Below are positions 54,224 through 64,000 of a stretch of DNA of 64,000 nucleotides, one piece after another. Every line of letters starts with the position of its first letter. Position 1 is the first letter of the stretch. A program made the translations under genes and the position numbers. The stretch is taken from positions 3,340,100-3,404,099 of the forward strand of contig JACYXH010000278.1 in the NCBI GenBank assembly GCA_026745465.1, read 5' to 3'. The notes under the pieces are model-generated. The model searched no databases and was not told the origin of the DNA. It worked only from the letters and a program-made list of their open reading frames with translations. The stretch comes from Lota lota (taxonomy: Eukaryota > Chordata > Actinopteri > Gadiformes > Lotidae).

Positions 54224-54761
54224 TGTGGCAACCCAGCTCCAAAGCGGCGCCCCAGGCGGCTCAGGGGAGCGGTGGTAGACGGAGTTTACCACCGCTCCTC
54301 GGAGGATCACACACCGGAGCTCAATTTCGCCGATGACACTCAGCGGAATGAGTGACACCTGCGTTGGAGGAGGAAACGCGGATATATATGCGACACTCGC
54401 CGTCGCTCAGGAGAAGGAAGGACAGAGGAAAGTATGAGAGCCTTACCCGAGGGTAATTCGTGTGCTTTATCTTTCACCAGGAATGTCCTAGAGTTCAGCC
54501 CTCCCCGGCGGAAGACTCTTAGGGAGGAGTCTCCCACAGCGAAGCGGAGGGTTGCCGGGAACCCCCGACGACGATACCGGTAGAGCCGCGGAGAGGGGAC
54601 GGAAAAGTTATTGCCCTGTATTGATCATTTTGTTTTGGTAATAGGCACGGCCTATACCCATATTATTTATCGTCAATAAATACGCCTTTTTGGGCTCAAA
54701 CTGACTACCGCTTGTGTTGACTGAGGAGGAAACGACCGCATAGTGGAACCGGGTTGCCACA
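54224..54761 (+). repeat. 5' LTR of the Gmr1-like Ty3 element
   Basis: 538 bp, starts TGTGGCAACCC and ends GGGTTGCCACA; an AATAAATACG signal lies near 54675. It is shorter than the 850-bp LTRs at 2629 and 4088, which carry an extra GA-rich block. TA and a tRNA-Ala-type primer site with one mismatch (54764-54781) follow. No 3' LTR is in the window. Confidence 0.8.
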
Positions 54762-54827
54762 TATGGTGGAGGATACGGGCAACTCATTCCTACTACGGAG
54801 TACCCCAGTGAGCACCACCGAGGCACA

Positions 54828-55526
54828 ATGCAGAACGCCGACGGAGCGACCGATCAACGCCAGCAACAGGACCCAGTCAGGGCCGCGGCACTGAACAGAG
54901 ACAGCGCCGAAAGTTTAGCCCTCCTTCGGGACGCGGTCCTACACCTGGCGCAACAGTCGGCACGTGACGACCCGATCTCAGCGCCCACAAGTCGCCTCAC
55001 CAGACTGGGGACCGACGATGATGTAGAGGCGTATTTGGACATGTTCAAGAGGACGGCCCGACGAGAGAGCTGGCCGGAGGAGCAGTGGGCGCACATACTG
55101 ACCCCCTTCCTGACTGGGCCTGCCCAACAGGCAAGTCAGGACCTAACCCCGGATCGTGCGAACCAATATCCCGCGCTGAAACAGGCCATTCTCGCATATT
55201 ATGGACATAACTTTGCCGCCCGAGCCCAAAGATTCCATGACTGGCGGTTTGACCCCAGGGGCACATTGAGGACCCAGATCTCACAGCAGGCCCGGCTCAT
55301 TAAGAGGTGGCTCACTGTGGGGAACGGACCCGGCCTACTGGACCGGATCCTCATCGACAACATCATCCGCAAGCTCCCCCTGGACGCCCGGAGGTCTCTC
55401 ACCATCAACCACCCCGACACAGTAGATGACCTGATCCGCCAGCTGGAGAATTGGCAGGTCGCCCAGCAGCTCAGCTCTAGTGCCAGACCCCAGGTCCAAC
55501 CCACCGAACCCCGGAGAGACCACAGA
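54828..55526 (+). pseudogene. SCAN-like Gag of a Gmr1-like Ty3 element, 3'-truncated
   Basis: ATG 54828 (QNADGATDQRQQQDPVRAA) leads to a capsid-like region: 'DDDVEAYLDMFKRTARRESW', 'WAHILTPFLTGPAQQA', 'QYPALKQAILAYYG', 'ARAQRFHDWRFDPRGTLRTQ' and 'DRILIDNIIRKLPLDARRSL'. The F-x-x-x-A...W-P...A...L-x-G-x-A pattern followed by the 'RFHDWRF...QISQQARLIKRWL' helices is that of Gmr1-like gags, the known source of the vertebrate SCAN domain. The sequence is open to 55526, where it is joined to a hAT transposase; the zinc knuckle is lost. Gag would assemble the particle and bind RNA. Confidence 0.7.
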
Positions 55527-56785
55527 CATGTGGACAGAAGATTATCGGAAGATTAGTTATTTGACAATCACATGCCATTTCATAAGTGAGGATATGGAAC
55601 TGGTAAATAAAACCCTGACAACTACAATGTTCCCTTTGGAAGAGGCAAAGACGGGAGAAAATATCAGACGGGAGATACTGAAACTACTGGTGACAAAGTT
55701 TGGCCTTGACGCTTCCACTCTCAGCAAAATTGTATGGGTGACCGATGAGGGGGCAAACATTAAATTCGCTCTGCGGCCATACCAGAGATTGGACTGCATA
55801 GACCATCTCATTAATACGGTATTGCGCCATGGACTCGACATTGCCGAGTTATCCAAAGCCGACGGTGCTCCGGACATAGGAGATACCATTTCTGCTGCTA
55901 AATCATTAGTGAGGTACGTTAAACAGTCAGGGTTGGCTGCGCAACTGTCAACAACATTGCTGCAAATGGGAGACACTCGGTTCAGTACGGTGTACCTCAC
56001 ACTGACTTCTATACAGGCCATTTATCATGAGCTCCATGAAAAGCTGGATGCACGAGGGGAGAGCGCGCGCATTGAGAAAATAGCCCCAGACACACTGGAC
56101 TTTTTGTTAAACTTTCTGAAGCCGTTCTATGAAGCACAGCGGGAACTTGAGGGAGACACGTATCCAACACTTAATAGTGTGTGTCTCTGGAGTGAGAAAC
56201 TGAAACGCCACTGTCAGCCCAATGCCATGGACTCCCCTCAGCAAGCTGTCGTGCGTAAACGGCACGCGTAAAGTGATCATACAGGACCTCCACAAGATCG
56301 CAACATTCCTGTGGCCAAAATTTAATCAGCTGAGAATGTTGTCACACTCAGACAGGAATGCCATACATGCTCAAGTCCGCACTCTTCTGCAAGCCATGGC
56401 TGCAGGTGCACCAGATGTGGAGATTCGAGACCCAGTCACAGAGCTCTCCAGAGTCGAAGCCAGTGACAGTCCTCCGGCAAAAAGGGCGAATTTTGCGGAG
56501 TGGGAAAATGTGAGGGAAGCTGACTGGGAAGATGACGAGGTAACTCGCTACATCGAAACGGCTGCTGATATGGACAATGAGATGGATGTTCTTGGCTGGT
56601 GGAAGAGAAACAAAAAATCCTACCCAAAACTTGCGAAATTAGCAAGATCGGTGCTATCCATCCCGGCCAGTAGCAGCAGCAGTGAAAGGGTGTTCAGTGC
56701 TGCTGGACGCACCATCAGCGAGCGCAGGACCGCGCTTAAGCCATCCACAGTGGATTCGATAATTTTCCTCCACAAAAATATGTAG
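55523..56785 (+). pseudogene. hAT transposase, ZBED/Tramp-like, N-terminus lost
   Basis: 'TTDMWTEDYRKISYLTITCHFI' carries the first catalytic Asp; 'IVWVTDEGANIKFAL' the second region; 'DCIDHLINTVL' takes the place of the usual C-x-x-H motif. One frame runs from inside gag (55480) to 56271, then a shift near 56230 leads to 'LHKIATFLWPKFNQLRML', 'WWKRNKKSYPKLAKLARSVLSIPASSSSSERVFSAAG' and 'RRTALKPSTVDSIIFLHKN', a complete hAT dimerisation domain. About 420 residues remain of ~600-700. Confidence 0.8.
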
Positions 56786-57464
56786 CCTAATCTTGGTGAG
56801 TAAATGTTTCTCAAATTATATCTAAATATGAATTGAGTCTAAAATGCATAATGTAAACAGCAGAGTATAGGCTATAGGCTACATTATTCTTCTTTTATTA
56901 AATTTCAGCTGCTGGTCACTGTCGCGTTGAGGCCAGTCCAGATTGTGGAGAGAAGTGGCGAAGCAAATCCTGCTTCTTTAACTATTATAAATGTAGGCCT
57001 AATATATAATAATACACTGTGTTCCCCTGTGTATGTTGTTCTGCAATAATAACAAATTAAAATAAACAAATTTCGTTATTTCCAAATACCTATTTTAGTT
57101 TAGAATTTATCTTGATTTAATTCGTTAAGAATACATTTGTATTGGTGATTATGGAGACATATGCTGAAATGTTGTTACAGAAGACTTGTTGTATTTCTTT
57201 GTTCTTTCCAACTTCTAATAAATTATTTAAAAAAAGGTATAGCCTAAATTAAATGACTCATTCTTGACTTGACTTTACTTGACAAATTAGACAAAAGAGC
57301 TGTGTCTGTGCGACGTGTGTGCGCACATTTTAATAATGTCGGGCTGTAAACGGGTTCGGGCTTGTAAAAACCTGTCAATCAAATTGTACATGTCGGGCTC
57401 GGGCCGAATTCTGTCGGGCTCGGGCCTTATCGGGCCGAACTTTTGAGGCCCGAATACAGCTCTA
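55527..57464 (+). mobile_element. Ac-type hAT inserted in the Gmr1-like element, 5' end lost
   Basis: Right end: CGGGCTCGGGCCTTATCGGGCC...GGCCCGAATACAGCTCTA (57415-57464), typical of hAT termini. The left terminus and BED finger are missing: the transposase starts abruptly inside gag. 56786-57464 is the 3' UTR and terminal region without genes. Confidence 0.7.
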
Positions 57465-58768
57465 ATACGGACCACCCGAGGAGTGTTCACCGTTCGTGCC
57501 GGGGTTGTGCCTAACCTCCCAGTCCCCCTACTCATAGGGAGAGACTGTCCTATATTCCACCAGCTGTGGAACCCAGAGTCTGGTCTTAGGCCCTCCCGAC
57601 CCCGACCGAAACAACACGGCCGTTCTGTCCGACCGGCCTATGGGGCTCCAGGGGCTCAGACCTCGCCGCAGGAGTCATCCGGACAGGACGATGACGGCGT
57701 CAGGAGGAATGTCCCCACACGACGGGAACCCCTAGCCGCCGTACTGAGACCCCCCAGCACACAGACTCCGCAGACCCTCCCTCAGACACCCCAGACACCG
57801 TAACCGCCCCGGAACAGCCCGCCTCCCCCGGGAGGACTGAGAGCTCCCCACTCACCGAGTTCTCCGACTTCCCCCCCGACTGGGGCCGGGTCGGACCGGC
57901 CCGGACAATTCGCCACGGCCCAGCTACAGGATGACGCCCTGAAGCACGCCTGGAGCCACGTCCTCGCCCATGACGGACAAGCGGGCGAGTCCGTGAGTAC
58001 CTTGCCTTACCCACATTTCAGTACCAGGGCGGGCCTACTTTATCGGGTAGTAGAGAGGGGGGGGGGCCGTAATCGAACAGTTGGTGGTACCACGGCCCTA
58101 TGTAAGCCAAGTCTTGTATATGGCTCATTCCCATGTACTAGGGGCCCACCTGGGCATGGATAAGACTAGGGACAGAATCCTAGACAGGTTCTACTGGCCC
58201 GGGATCAAGAACGACGTCACCCAGTACTGTCAGACATGTCCAGTGTGCCAGCGCACCGCACCTCGACCCTCAGTACGAAACCCCCTAATCCCGATGCCCA
58301 TTATAGAAGAGCCATTCGACCGGCTGGCACTAAAAATCGTGGGACCCCTCCCCAAGACCAGCCGGGGACATAGGTACATTCTCGTCATGATAGATTATGC
58401 TACCCGTTACCCCGAAGCCCTGCCGCTCCTCTCCGCCACCGCTAAAGCCGTGGCTAGGGAGCTAATGTTGCTGTTTAGCCGAGTGGGGATCGCCAGGGAG
58501 ATATTAACAGACCAGGGGACCTGTTTTATGTCGCGGGTACTAAAAGAGCTTCTTAGCCTCCTCCAGGTGAAACAGCTGAGAACCTCGGTATAGCATCCCC
58601 AGACCGACGGACTCGTCGAGCGGTTCAATAAAACCCTCAAACAAATGCTCAAAAAGGCCATGGAGACTGATGGGAAGAACTGGGACCAACTCCTGCCCCA
58701 TGTCCTCTTCGCGGTCCGAGGGGTACCTCAAGCCTCCACAGGGTTCTCCCCCTTTGAGCTCCTGTACG
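57465..58768 (+). pseudogene. Protease end and integrase of the Gmr1-like element (PR-IN order)
   Basis: 57465-57590: 'VRAGVVPNLPVPLLIGRDCPIF', the C-terminal end of a Ty3 protease (LIGRD). A Pro/Thr-rich linker with frame changes follows to 57900, then 'TAQLQDDALKHAWSHVLAHDG' and 'LPYPHFSTRAGLLYRVV' and, from 58081, the integrase: H2C2 zinc module ('HSHVLGAHLGMDKTRDRILDRFYWPGI...CQTCPVC'), core 'FDRLALKIVGPLPKTSRG' where Lys replaces the first catalytic Asp, 'REILTDQGTCFMS' (second Asp), a TAG at 58591-58593, and 'HPQTDGLVERFNKTLKQML' (Glu). No RT or RNase H lies between protease and integrase. Coding ends where a hAT inserts after 'FSPFELLY'. Confidence 0.75.
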
Positions 58769-61700
58769 CAGTGGCGGTTTTACACGGAGGCCGGGGGAGG
58801 CCCGTGCCTCCCTGGAAATGTCCCTGGCCACCCCTGTGGCCCCCCCGTGCTGACCAAATAAAAAATGATGAATTTATAACTATTTTACACGCGAGCGCCA
58901 AAAGCGGAACTAATGCAACGCTCTACACGGCAACGTTCTACACGGGTAAATTAGAGTGGCGCACCCAAAAACTGTATCCTGCCATCTGCCTGCCTGCCAC
59001 GTGTGGTGCTGCTTCGGTGAATGAGAGCTCAGCAACTACTATTTGCGAGAGGAGCTACGATTTGCAGGAGTCGAAGGTAAGCAAAACGATTTAATATCAT
59101 AAGTGACTTGTTGTTCTTGCACATAGCCTACATGTTCCTTTTGTTCCTCACACATAAATCAAATCAAGTTTTTAAATGTCTGGTCTCGATTTGTTTAGAA
59201 ATGTAATCATATCTAAGCAAACTCATCAAAGCAGAAGCAAATATCCAAATGTTAGTAGGCTATCCTTGCTAGGTCTACACAATGTTGTGATGTTAACCAC
59301 GTAACTTCATCCGTCTTGGCTGTTGCATCGCGATAACAAATACATTTTTAGTAAAGTAATCAACAGGTTATCTGCCAGTGTTAAGTAGGGAGGGATGGTT
59401 AGGTAACAAAATGTAATGCATGCCCCTACGTTTTTTCTTCTTCTAATAGTTATCATGAAACGAGGAAGGGACATAAAGTCATTTTTTGCCCCAGCAAACA
59501 AAAAAGTGAGAGAAACAAATCGAGGTTTTGAGAAAGTTGAGGAAGAGGGAGAGCCAGCATGTGATGAAAGTGAGGGGTCTGACAAAGAGAGGGAAATTCC
59601 AGAGGGTGAGGAGGATGAAGAGGGTGAGGAGGATGAAGAAGAGGGTGAGGAGAATGAAGAAGAGGGCGAGGAGAATGAAGAAGAGGGTGAGAAGCATGAA
59701 GAAGAAAGCATACAGGGACAGAGAGATGAACAGCCAGAGGGACAGCAAGTGGATCCATGTGGATCAAGTACTGCACCATCAGGTTTGTGATGAGGAAGGT
59801 TCTTACTATTTGCAAAGCAATGCAATTACAATGTAATGGTAGGCCTGCTGGGTGTCCTTAAAATTCTGCTTTCTGCTGTTAATTCTTTTTTGTGTCAATA
59901 TGGCTCTGTTTTTTTTTTATGTAAATACTTTACCTACATTTTGAAATACATGCAGATATACAGTAAATAAATGTTGTAGTTGTGCCCTATGTTTACTGTC
60001 CATCTTCTTCAGATATCAGCAAGTCTAAGTATGACGTACCAGTACAGCCGAACTTGAAGATATTCCCAACCACACTGATGGGGGACAGAAGACGAAGCTT
60101 CAGACCAAACTGGTACACTACTCATTCATGGCTTGAGTATTCTGTAATGACGGACTCTACATGTTGCTATGCATGTAGACATTTTAGCACACCAAATGCC
60201 CCAGACACCGTTTTTGTTTCAACACCTGGTTTTACAAACTGGAAAAAGGCAACTATGAGAAATGCAGGGTTTTCACTACATGCAAAGTCTGAACGACACA
60301 AGTGTGCAATGATCGCATGGAGGGATTATCAAAGAGCTGTTAGAACTGACGCAACACTAACAGATCTCCTTGACAAAGAACACACTAAACAAGTACAAGA
60401 AAATCAGGCATACATTAAAACAGTTGGGGAAGTGCTGTTGCTTACAGCTACACAAAACATAGCACAAAGAGGACATGATGAATCTGAAGGGTCCACTAAC
60501 AAAGGAAACTTTAGGGAAATTCTTAACACAGTTGCTAACCACGACCAACTTCTTAAGAGAAGATTAACTTCCATTCACAATGCAAAGTACACAAGCAAGA
60601 TCATCCAGAATGAGGTTTTGGGTTGTTTGGCAGAAATGGTTCGGTCTGAAATCATTGAAGAAGTGAAGAAAAGTGAGGTTTTTAGCGTCATGGCAGATGA
60701 AACAAAGGATATTTAAAAAAAAGAACAGATGTCCTTCACACTCAGGCACTATTACAATGGGGCCATTATGGAGAGTTTTCTCCATTTTGAATCTGCAGAG
60801 AGGTTAGATGCAGCAGGGCTTACTGGAAAAATAGCACACTTACTGGAACGTTATGGCCTGGACTACAAAAATAACCTCGTAGGCCAAGCGTACGATGGCG
60901 CTGCCGTTATGAGCGGTAAGCATTCAGGGGTTCAGGCAAGGATCAAAGAACAGGCTAAATTTGCCTTCTACGTCCATTGTAGTGCTCATTGTCTGAATTT
61001 AGTGTTAGTTGATGTAGTCAAAAGTGTCCCAGAAACGGAGGAGTGTTTTTTCTTTGTTACAGAGTCTTTATATGTTTACTTCTTCCTCATATGTGCACCC
61101 AAAATGGCTGTCTCTCCAAAGAGAAATGTATGGCAGAACCAGAGAGCTGCAACGTTTAAGCGACACACGTTGGTCATGCCGATTTCTAGCCCTACGTAAT
61201 ATCATGGACACTCTACCTGCCCTTAAACGACTACTGCAAGAGATTGCTCAAGAACGTCATGGTGAAAGAACTGTTGAGGCCCGAGGTCTTCTTGCTCAAA
61301 TTGACCTAGAATTTGTTGTGCATCTTGTTACTCTGCGTAAGTTGTTTGGGGAGACAAAGCTATTGTCTGACATGTTACAGTCACAAACTGTTGATCTGTC
61401 AAGTGCTGTTGACTTAGTAAATGCTTTAGTCCTGACATTGAAAGACCACAGGCAGGAGTCTTTCTTTGATGAGTTGTGGGATGAAGCATTGAATATTTGT
61501 GAGCAGTGTGATTCTGCAACAAGGTCAGTGGCGAAACGTCAGAAAATGCTGAGCTCTAGACTCAGTGGCTACTGCACGCTAAGCACTGTTGGTCAGAGGG
61601 AGGTAGAACGTGACAAAGATATGTTTCTCACATCATTTTTCTATCCTGTAATTGACAGCATGCTCAATGAGTTGAACAGACGTTTCTCCAATACAAACTG

Positions 61701-62240
61701 TGAGCTCATGAGAAGCATACAGTCTCTCAGTCCCCAGAGTGATACCTTTTTAAAGGAGAGCAATGTTTTTTCATTTGGCCGTTTGTATAATGCAGACATT
61801 GATGATTTAGGGCATGAGCTCCATCAATTTAAGAGAGTTTTGGACAGAAAAATACAGAGTGGTGAAGTCAAAAAGCCATGCAGTACAGTTGAGCTGGTTT
61901 GTTTTATTGAGCCATACAGGGAAGTTTTCTTTGAGCTCTTTAGACTGTGCAAGATTGCTGTAACCCTTCCTGTAAGCTCAGCCTCTTGCGAACGCAGTTT
62001 CTCCACACTGAAACTGATAAAAACCTTCCTGCGGTCCACCACTAGTGATGAGAGACTCAGTGATCTTGGTGTCCTGAGCATAGAGTCCAGAAGGGCCAAG
62101 GCTCTGGATCTTGATGTATTTGTGGACCGTTTTGCCAGACAGCACAACCGCCGTATCCTGTTGCTGTAGTGTATCTATATGATATATACGCTAGTAGCGT
62201 ATGAGTGCCGCTGTGAGGAAAAAGAGATATAATGAACAAT
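58769..62240 (+). mobile_element. DUF4371-type hAT inserted in the integrase region
   Basis: The left end CAGTGGCGGTTTTACACGGAGG follows CCTGTACG, the expected 8-bp target sequence; I could not find its second copy or the inverse right end, so the right border is uncertain. The leader 58800-59450 is non-coding, and the transposase follows. It is related to, but a different family from, the hAT at 26428. Confidence 0.7.
59455..62169 (+). pseudogene. DUF4371/ZMYM1-like hAT transposase, nearly intact
   Basis: Exon 1 (59455-59782): 'MKRGRDIKSFFAPANKKV', then ~45 residues of Glu/Asp repeats (GEEDEEEGEENEEE), donor AG/GTTTGT. Exon 2 from 60013 in phase: a TTF-type finger ('CCYACRHFSTPN...HAKSERHKCAM'), 'ETKDI' with the catalytic Asp of 'VMADETKDI', a TAA at 60714-60716, in-frame continuation 'NNLVGQAYDGAAVMSG', 'YVHCSAHCLNLVL', a frameshift in a T-run near 61045, then 'RLSDTRWSCRF', 'FFYPVIDSMLNELNRRF' and the dimerisation 'LPVSSASCERSFSTLKLIKTFLRS'. 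About 830 residues if joined. Only one nonsense codon and one frameshift are seen, making it among the best preserved genes here. Confidence 0.8.
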
Positions 62241-62316
62241 AAAACAACAAGCTTGAGCTTCTTAAGACACGGTGGGTTTATCTGTTCTCAATACCACCGG
62301 TAAAATGAATGGAGTT

Positions 62317-62532
62317 AGTCTGGTGTCCACATGAAGTTACGTGTGTAGACAAAGAGTCTGGTGTCCATATGAAGTTACATGTGTAGACAGAGACAGTCTG
62401 GTGTCCATATGAAGTTAGATGTGTAGACAAAGAGTCTGGTGTCCATATGAAGTTACATGTGTAGACAGAGACAGTCTGGTGCCCATATGAAGTTAAATGT
62501 GTAAACAAAGACAGTCTGGTGTCCATATGAAG
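62317..62532. repeat. 38/40-bp minisatellite
   Basis: About 5.5 units of AGTCTGGTGTCCATATGAAG TTACATGTGTAGACAGAGAC, alternating 38- and 40-bp versions. The last unit is cut at AGTAGAGCCC by the next hAT. Minus-strand frames across it (repeated 'SYGHQTVSVY') are artefacts. Confidence 0.85.
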
Positions 62533-64000
62533 TAGAGCCCGACCGATATATCGGCCGGCCGAAATTATCGGCCGATATGAGCCAATTGCATTTAAATCGG
62601 CATCTGCGTTTATAACGGCCAATGAAACATGTGCAACTCCACAGTTGACAAGAGCGCCAGAAATCCACTACAGAAGAAAGCTATCAGCCAAGCCAGTGGC
62701 AGCATTACACCCGGCATGGAGATACTGTTTTGACGGTGAGTCTGTCATTCGTCATGTGAAATGATTGTAGATTTAGTTCATACTCTGTATATAAAAACGG
62801 TGTGGTAGTTCTAGCTAACGGTCCTATCATTATCACTTCTAAATATTCTGTAACATCACTTACAGCCGCTAATGCATTGCTATATTAGATTAGCCACAAA
62901 GCTAACTAATACCATGTTTATCAGTGGAAGAGCACGAGCGTTAATAAGAGGTCAAACTATAACGTTAGCGTTTAACTTATTCTAAATATATCTGCAGTGT
63001 TTCCCACATAATGACCGCGTAACTGTGGCAGGGGGGGCGTGTAGTAAATGACTAGAAGTTATGTACAGCGTGCCTCGAAAAAACAACAACTGTTACGTTA
63101 TTCTAACGCTAACATAGCTTCCTTTTTAGCCGGCCCCTTGAATGCTTGCTATTAACTTGTTTGAAGGTGGTTCTTCTCAAAATTGACACTAACGTTAACC
63201 ATTCAACTTCGAATTGATTCCGTAATCTTCTCTGAGCTGAAAGCCGGTAACAGTAGGCTAACTTTACGTTCGCCAGCGCATGACGATGTTTTGATTCAGA
63301 CTGCACAAAGAGAAGAGGAGAAGATATACGGGACCGTTGTGAATGTGTCTGTGAGAGCAAATATAGTTACAGTAACTACAGTAGGATCGTCAGAAATGAC
63401 TAAACCAGTGGGGACATGTAAATAAATGTGAGCTGAACAAGCTCTTTTTTTTTTTTACAATAAATATTGTTTCAAAGCAGCTTTACAGACATAACAGGAA
63501 AATGTTGTAATAATATTGTTAAATATAAATAGGTAATAGGTAATACCTATTGCTTGACAAATAAAAACAAAAAAATATTTCTCTATATTTCTCATTTTTG
63601 CCTATGTAGGATATCCCTGTTTAGTATTATTATAATTCTAATGATGACATAAGTAATGATACATGGTGATATTAATACACATGCTTATTCTTTCTCTGTC
63701 TCTCTTTCTGCCCTACAGATGGCTGAAAAAGGTGGACGATGTAGCAGCAAAGTGTGGGACTACTTCTGCAAAGATACCTCAAATGCAGTGTTCTGCAATA
63801 TATGTGCAGCTAATGTAAGCCAGGGGTCTATCAAAGCGAAGCAGAAAAACACTTCCAATTTGTGGACTCATCTGAAAACCAAACACAGTGAGCAATATAA
63901 AGAGGCACAGCAGCAGAGTGAGGTACAAAAAACTCTTTCTGTTAGAACACAGCAGCCTACCCTGCCACAAGCATTTGATAAGGTACTCAAATGGGGTCCA
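62533..64000 (+). mobile_element. ZBED-type hAT, left part (continues past window)
   Basis: The left end TAGAGCCCGACCGATATATCGG with the palindromic CGGCCGGCCG...ATCGGCCGATAT that follows is a common fish hAT terminus. 62560-63718 is a non-coding leader with an acceptor (CCCTACAG) before the first coding exon. The right end and rest of the transposase lie beyond 64000. Confidence 0.7.
63719..64000 (+). CDS. BED-finger hAT transposase, N-terminus
   Basis: ATG 63719-63721 follows the acceptor directly and the frame stays open to the window edge (94 residues). 'KVWDYFCKD' and 'FCNICAANVSQGS...LWTHLKTKH' form a BED zinc finger (C-x2-C...H-x4-H) that binds the element ends; 'QPTLPQAFDK' is the usual linker before the hAT catalytic core. 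No lesion is visible so far. ZBED4/ZBED1-like domesticated genes share this start, so a host gene cannot be excluded, but the adjacent hAT terminus favours an element. Confidence 0.75.
   Translation, partial: MAEKGGRCSSKVWDYFCKDTSNAVFCNICAANVSQGSIKAKQKNTSNLWTHLKTKHSEQYKEAQQQSEVQKTLSVRTQQPTLPQAFDKVLKWGP

Noticed and set aside
59528..59836. Arg/Lys-rich ORF (RRMKKRVRRMKK) as a nuclear protein
   Set aside because: Out-of-frame reading of the Glu/Asp repeat in the real transposase exon 1.
62278..62668. Minus-strand frame with repeated SYGHQTVSVYTC
   Set aside because: Translation of the 38/40-bp minisatellite; no known domain and no start context.
63183..63425. 80-codon ORF in the leader of the right-edge hAT
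   Set aside because: No recognisable domain; it lies in a non-coding leader upstream of the acceptor that opens the BED exon.

Overview
The window is eukaryotic and almost certainly from a ray-finned (teleost) fish. Reading frames are short and interrupted by introns with GT/AG junctions, there are no operons, and nearly everything is transposable-element sequence of kinds abundant in teleosts: several hAT families, a CACTA/EnSpm-like element, an ISL2EU-type THAP/DDE element, BEL/Pao and Gmr1-like Ty3 retrotransposons, Helitron remnants, small TIR elements and minisatellites. I see no rRNA, tRNA, CRISPR or clearly intact host gene. Family names come from motifs recognised by eye; no database was searched.

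Layout. 1-6690: six phase-consistent exons of a hAT-related gene, then an exon of a SET8/KMT5A-like SET domain with a 2-nt deletion and a short terminal exon that reappears at 6369. Between the two terminal exons lies a TA-flanked TIR transposon (2123-5534) holding a three-LTR, internally deleted Gmr1-like retrotransposon, followed by a ~98-bp satellite. 6690-10270: two broken hAT copies of the GTF2IRD2/SCAND3-like type. 10430-22161: an 11.7-kb CACTA-like element with a nine-exon SAMD3-like gene and a decayed transposase, itself invaded by an ISL2EU-type element (18056-21624). 22171-24732: decayed N-terminal, cysteine-peptidase and OTU modules, and 34636-36193 a Helitron Rep N-terminal part; these may be one old Helitron-like element. 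Between them sits a three-level nest (26428-34621) of a DUF4371-type hAT, a small element with 9-bp duplications and a GTF2IRD2-like hAT, each with matching target-site duplications.

36217-48600, minus strand: an old BEL/Pao element invaded by a younger one and by a fragment of a second LTR family. 48600-54223: repeat debris, one more hAT and about 2.6 kb with nothing recognisable. 54224-58768: a Gmr1-like Ty3 element with SCAN-like gag, protease and integrase in that order and no reverse transcriptase between them, split by an Ac-type hAT. It is cut at 58769 by a nearly intact DUF4371 hAT. A 38/40-bp minisatellite then follows, and a BED-finger hAT runs off the right edge.

How the parts relate: this is a graveyard in which elements landed in elements. 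The nesting gives a relative order of insertion, and no gene here needs to serve the host. The nearest to functional are the SAMD3-like ORF (one nonsense codon), the DUF4371 hAT at 59455-62169 (one nonsense codon, one frameshift) and the BED-hAT at the right edge (intact as far as seen).
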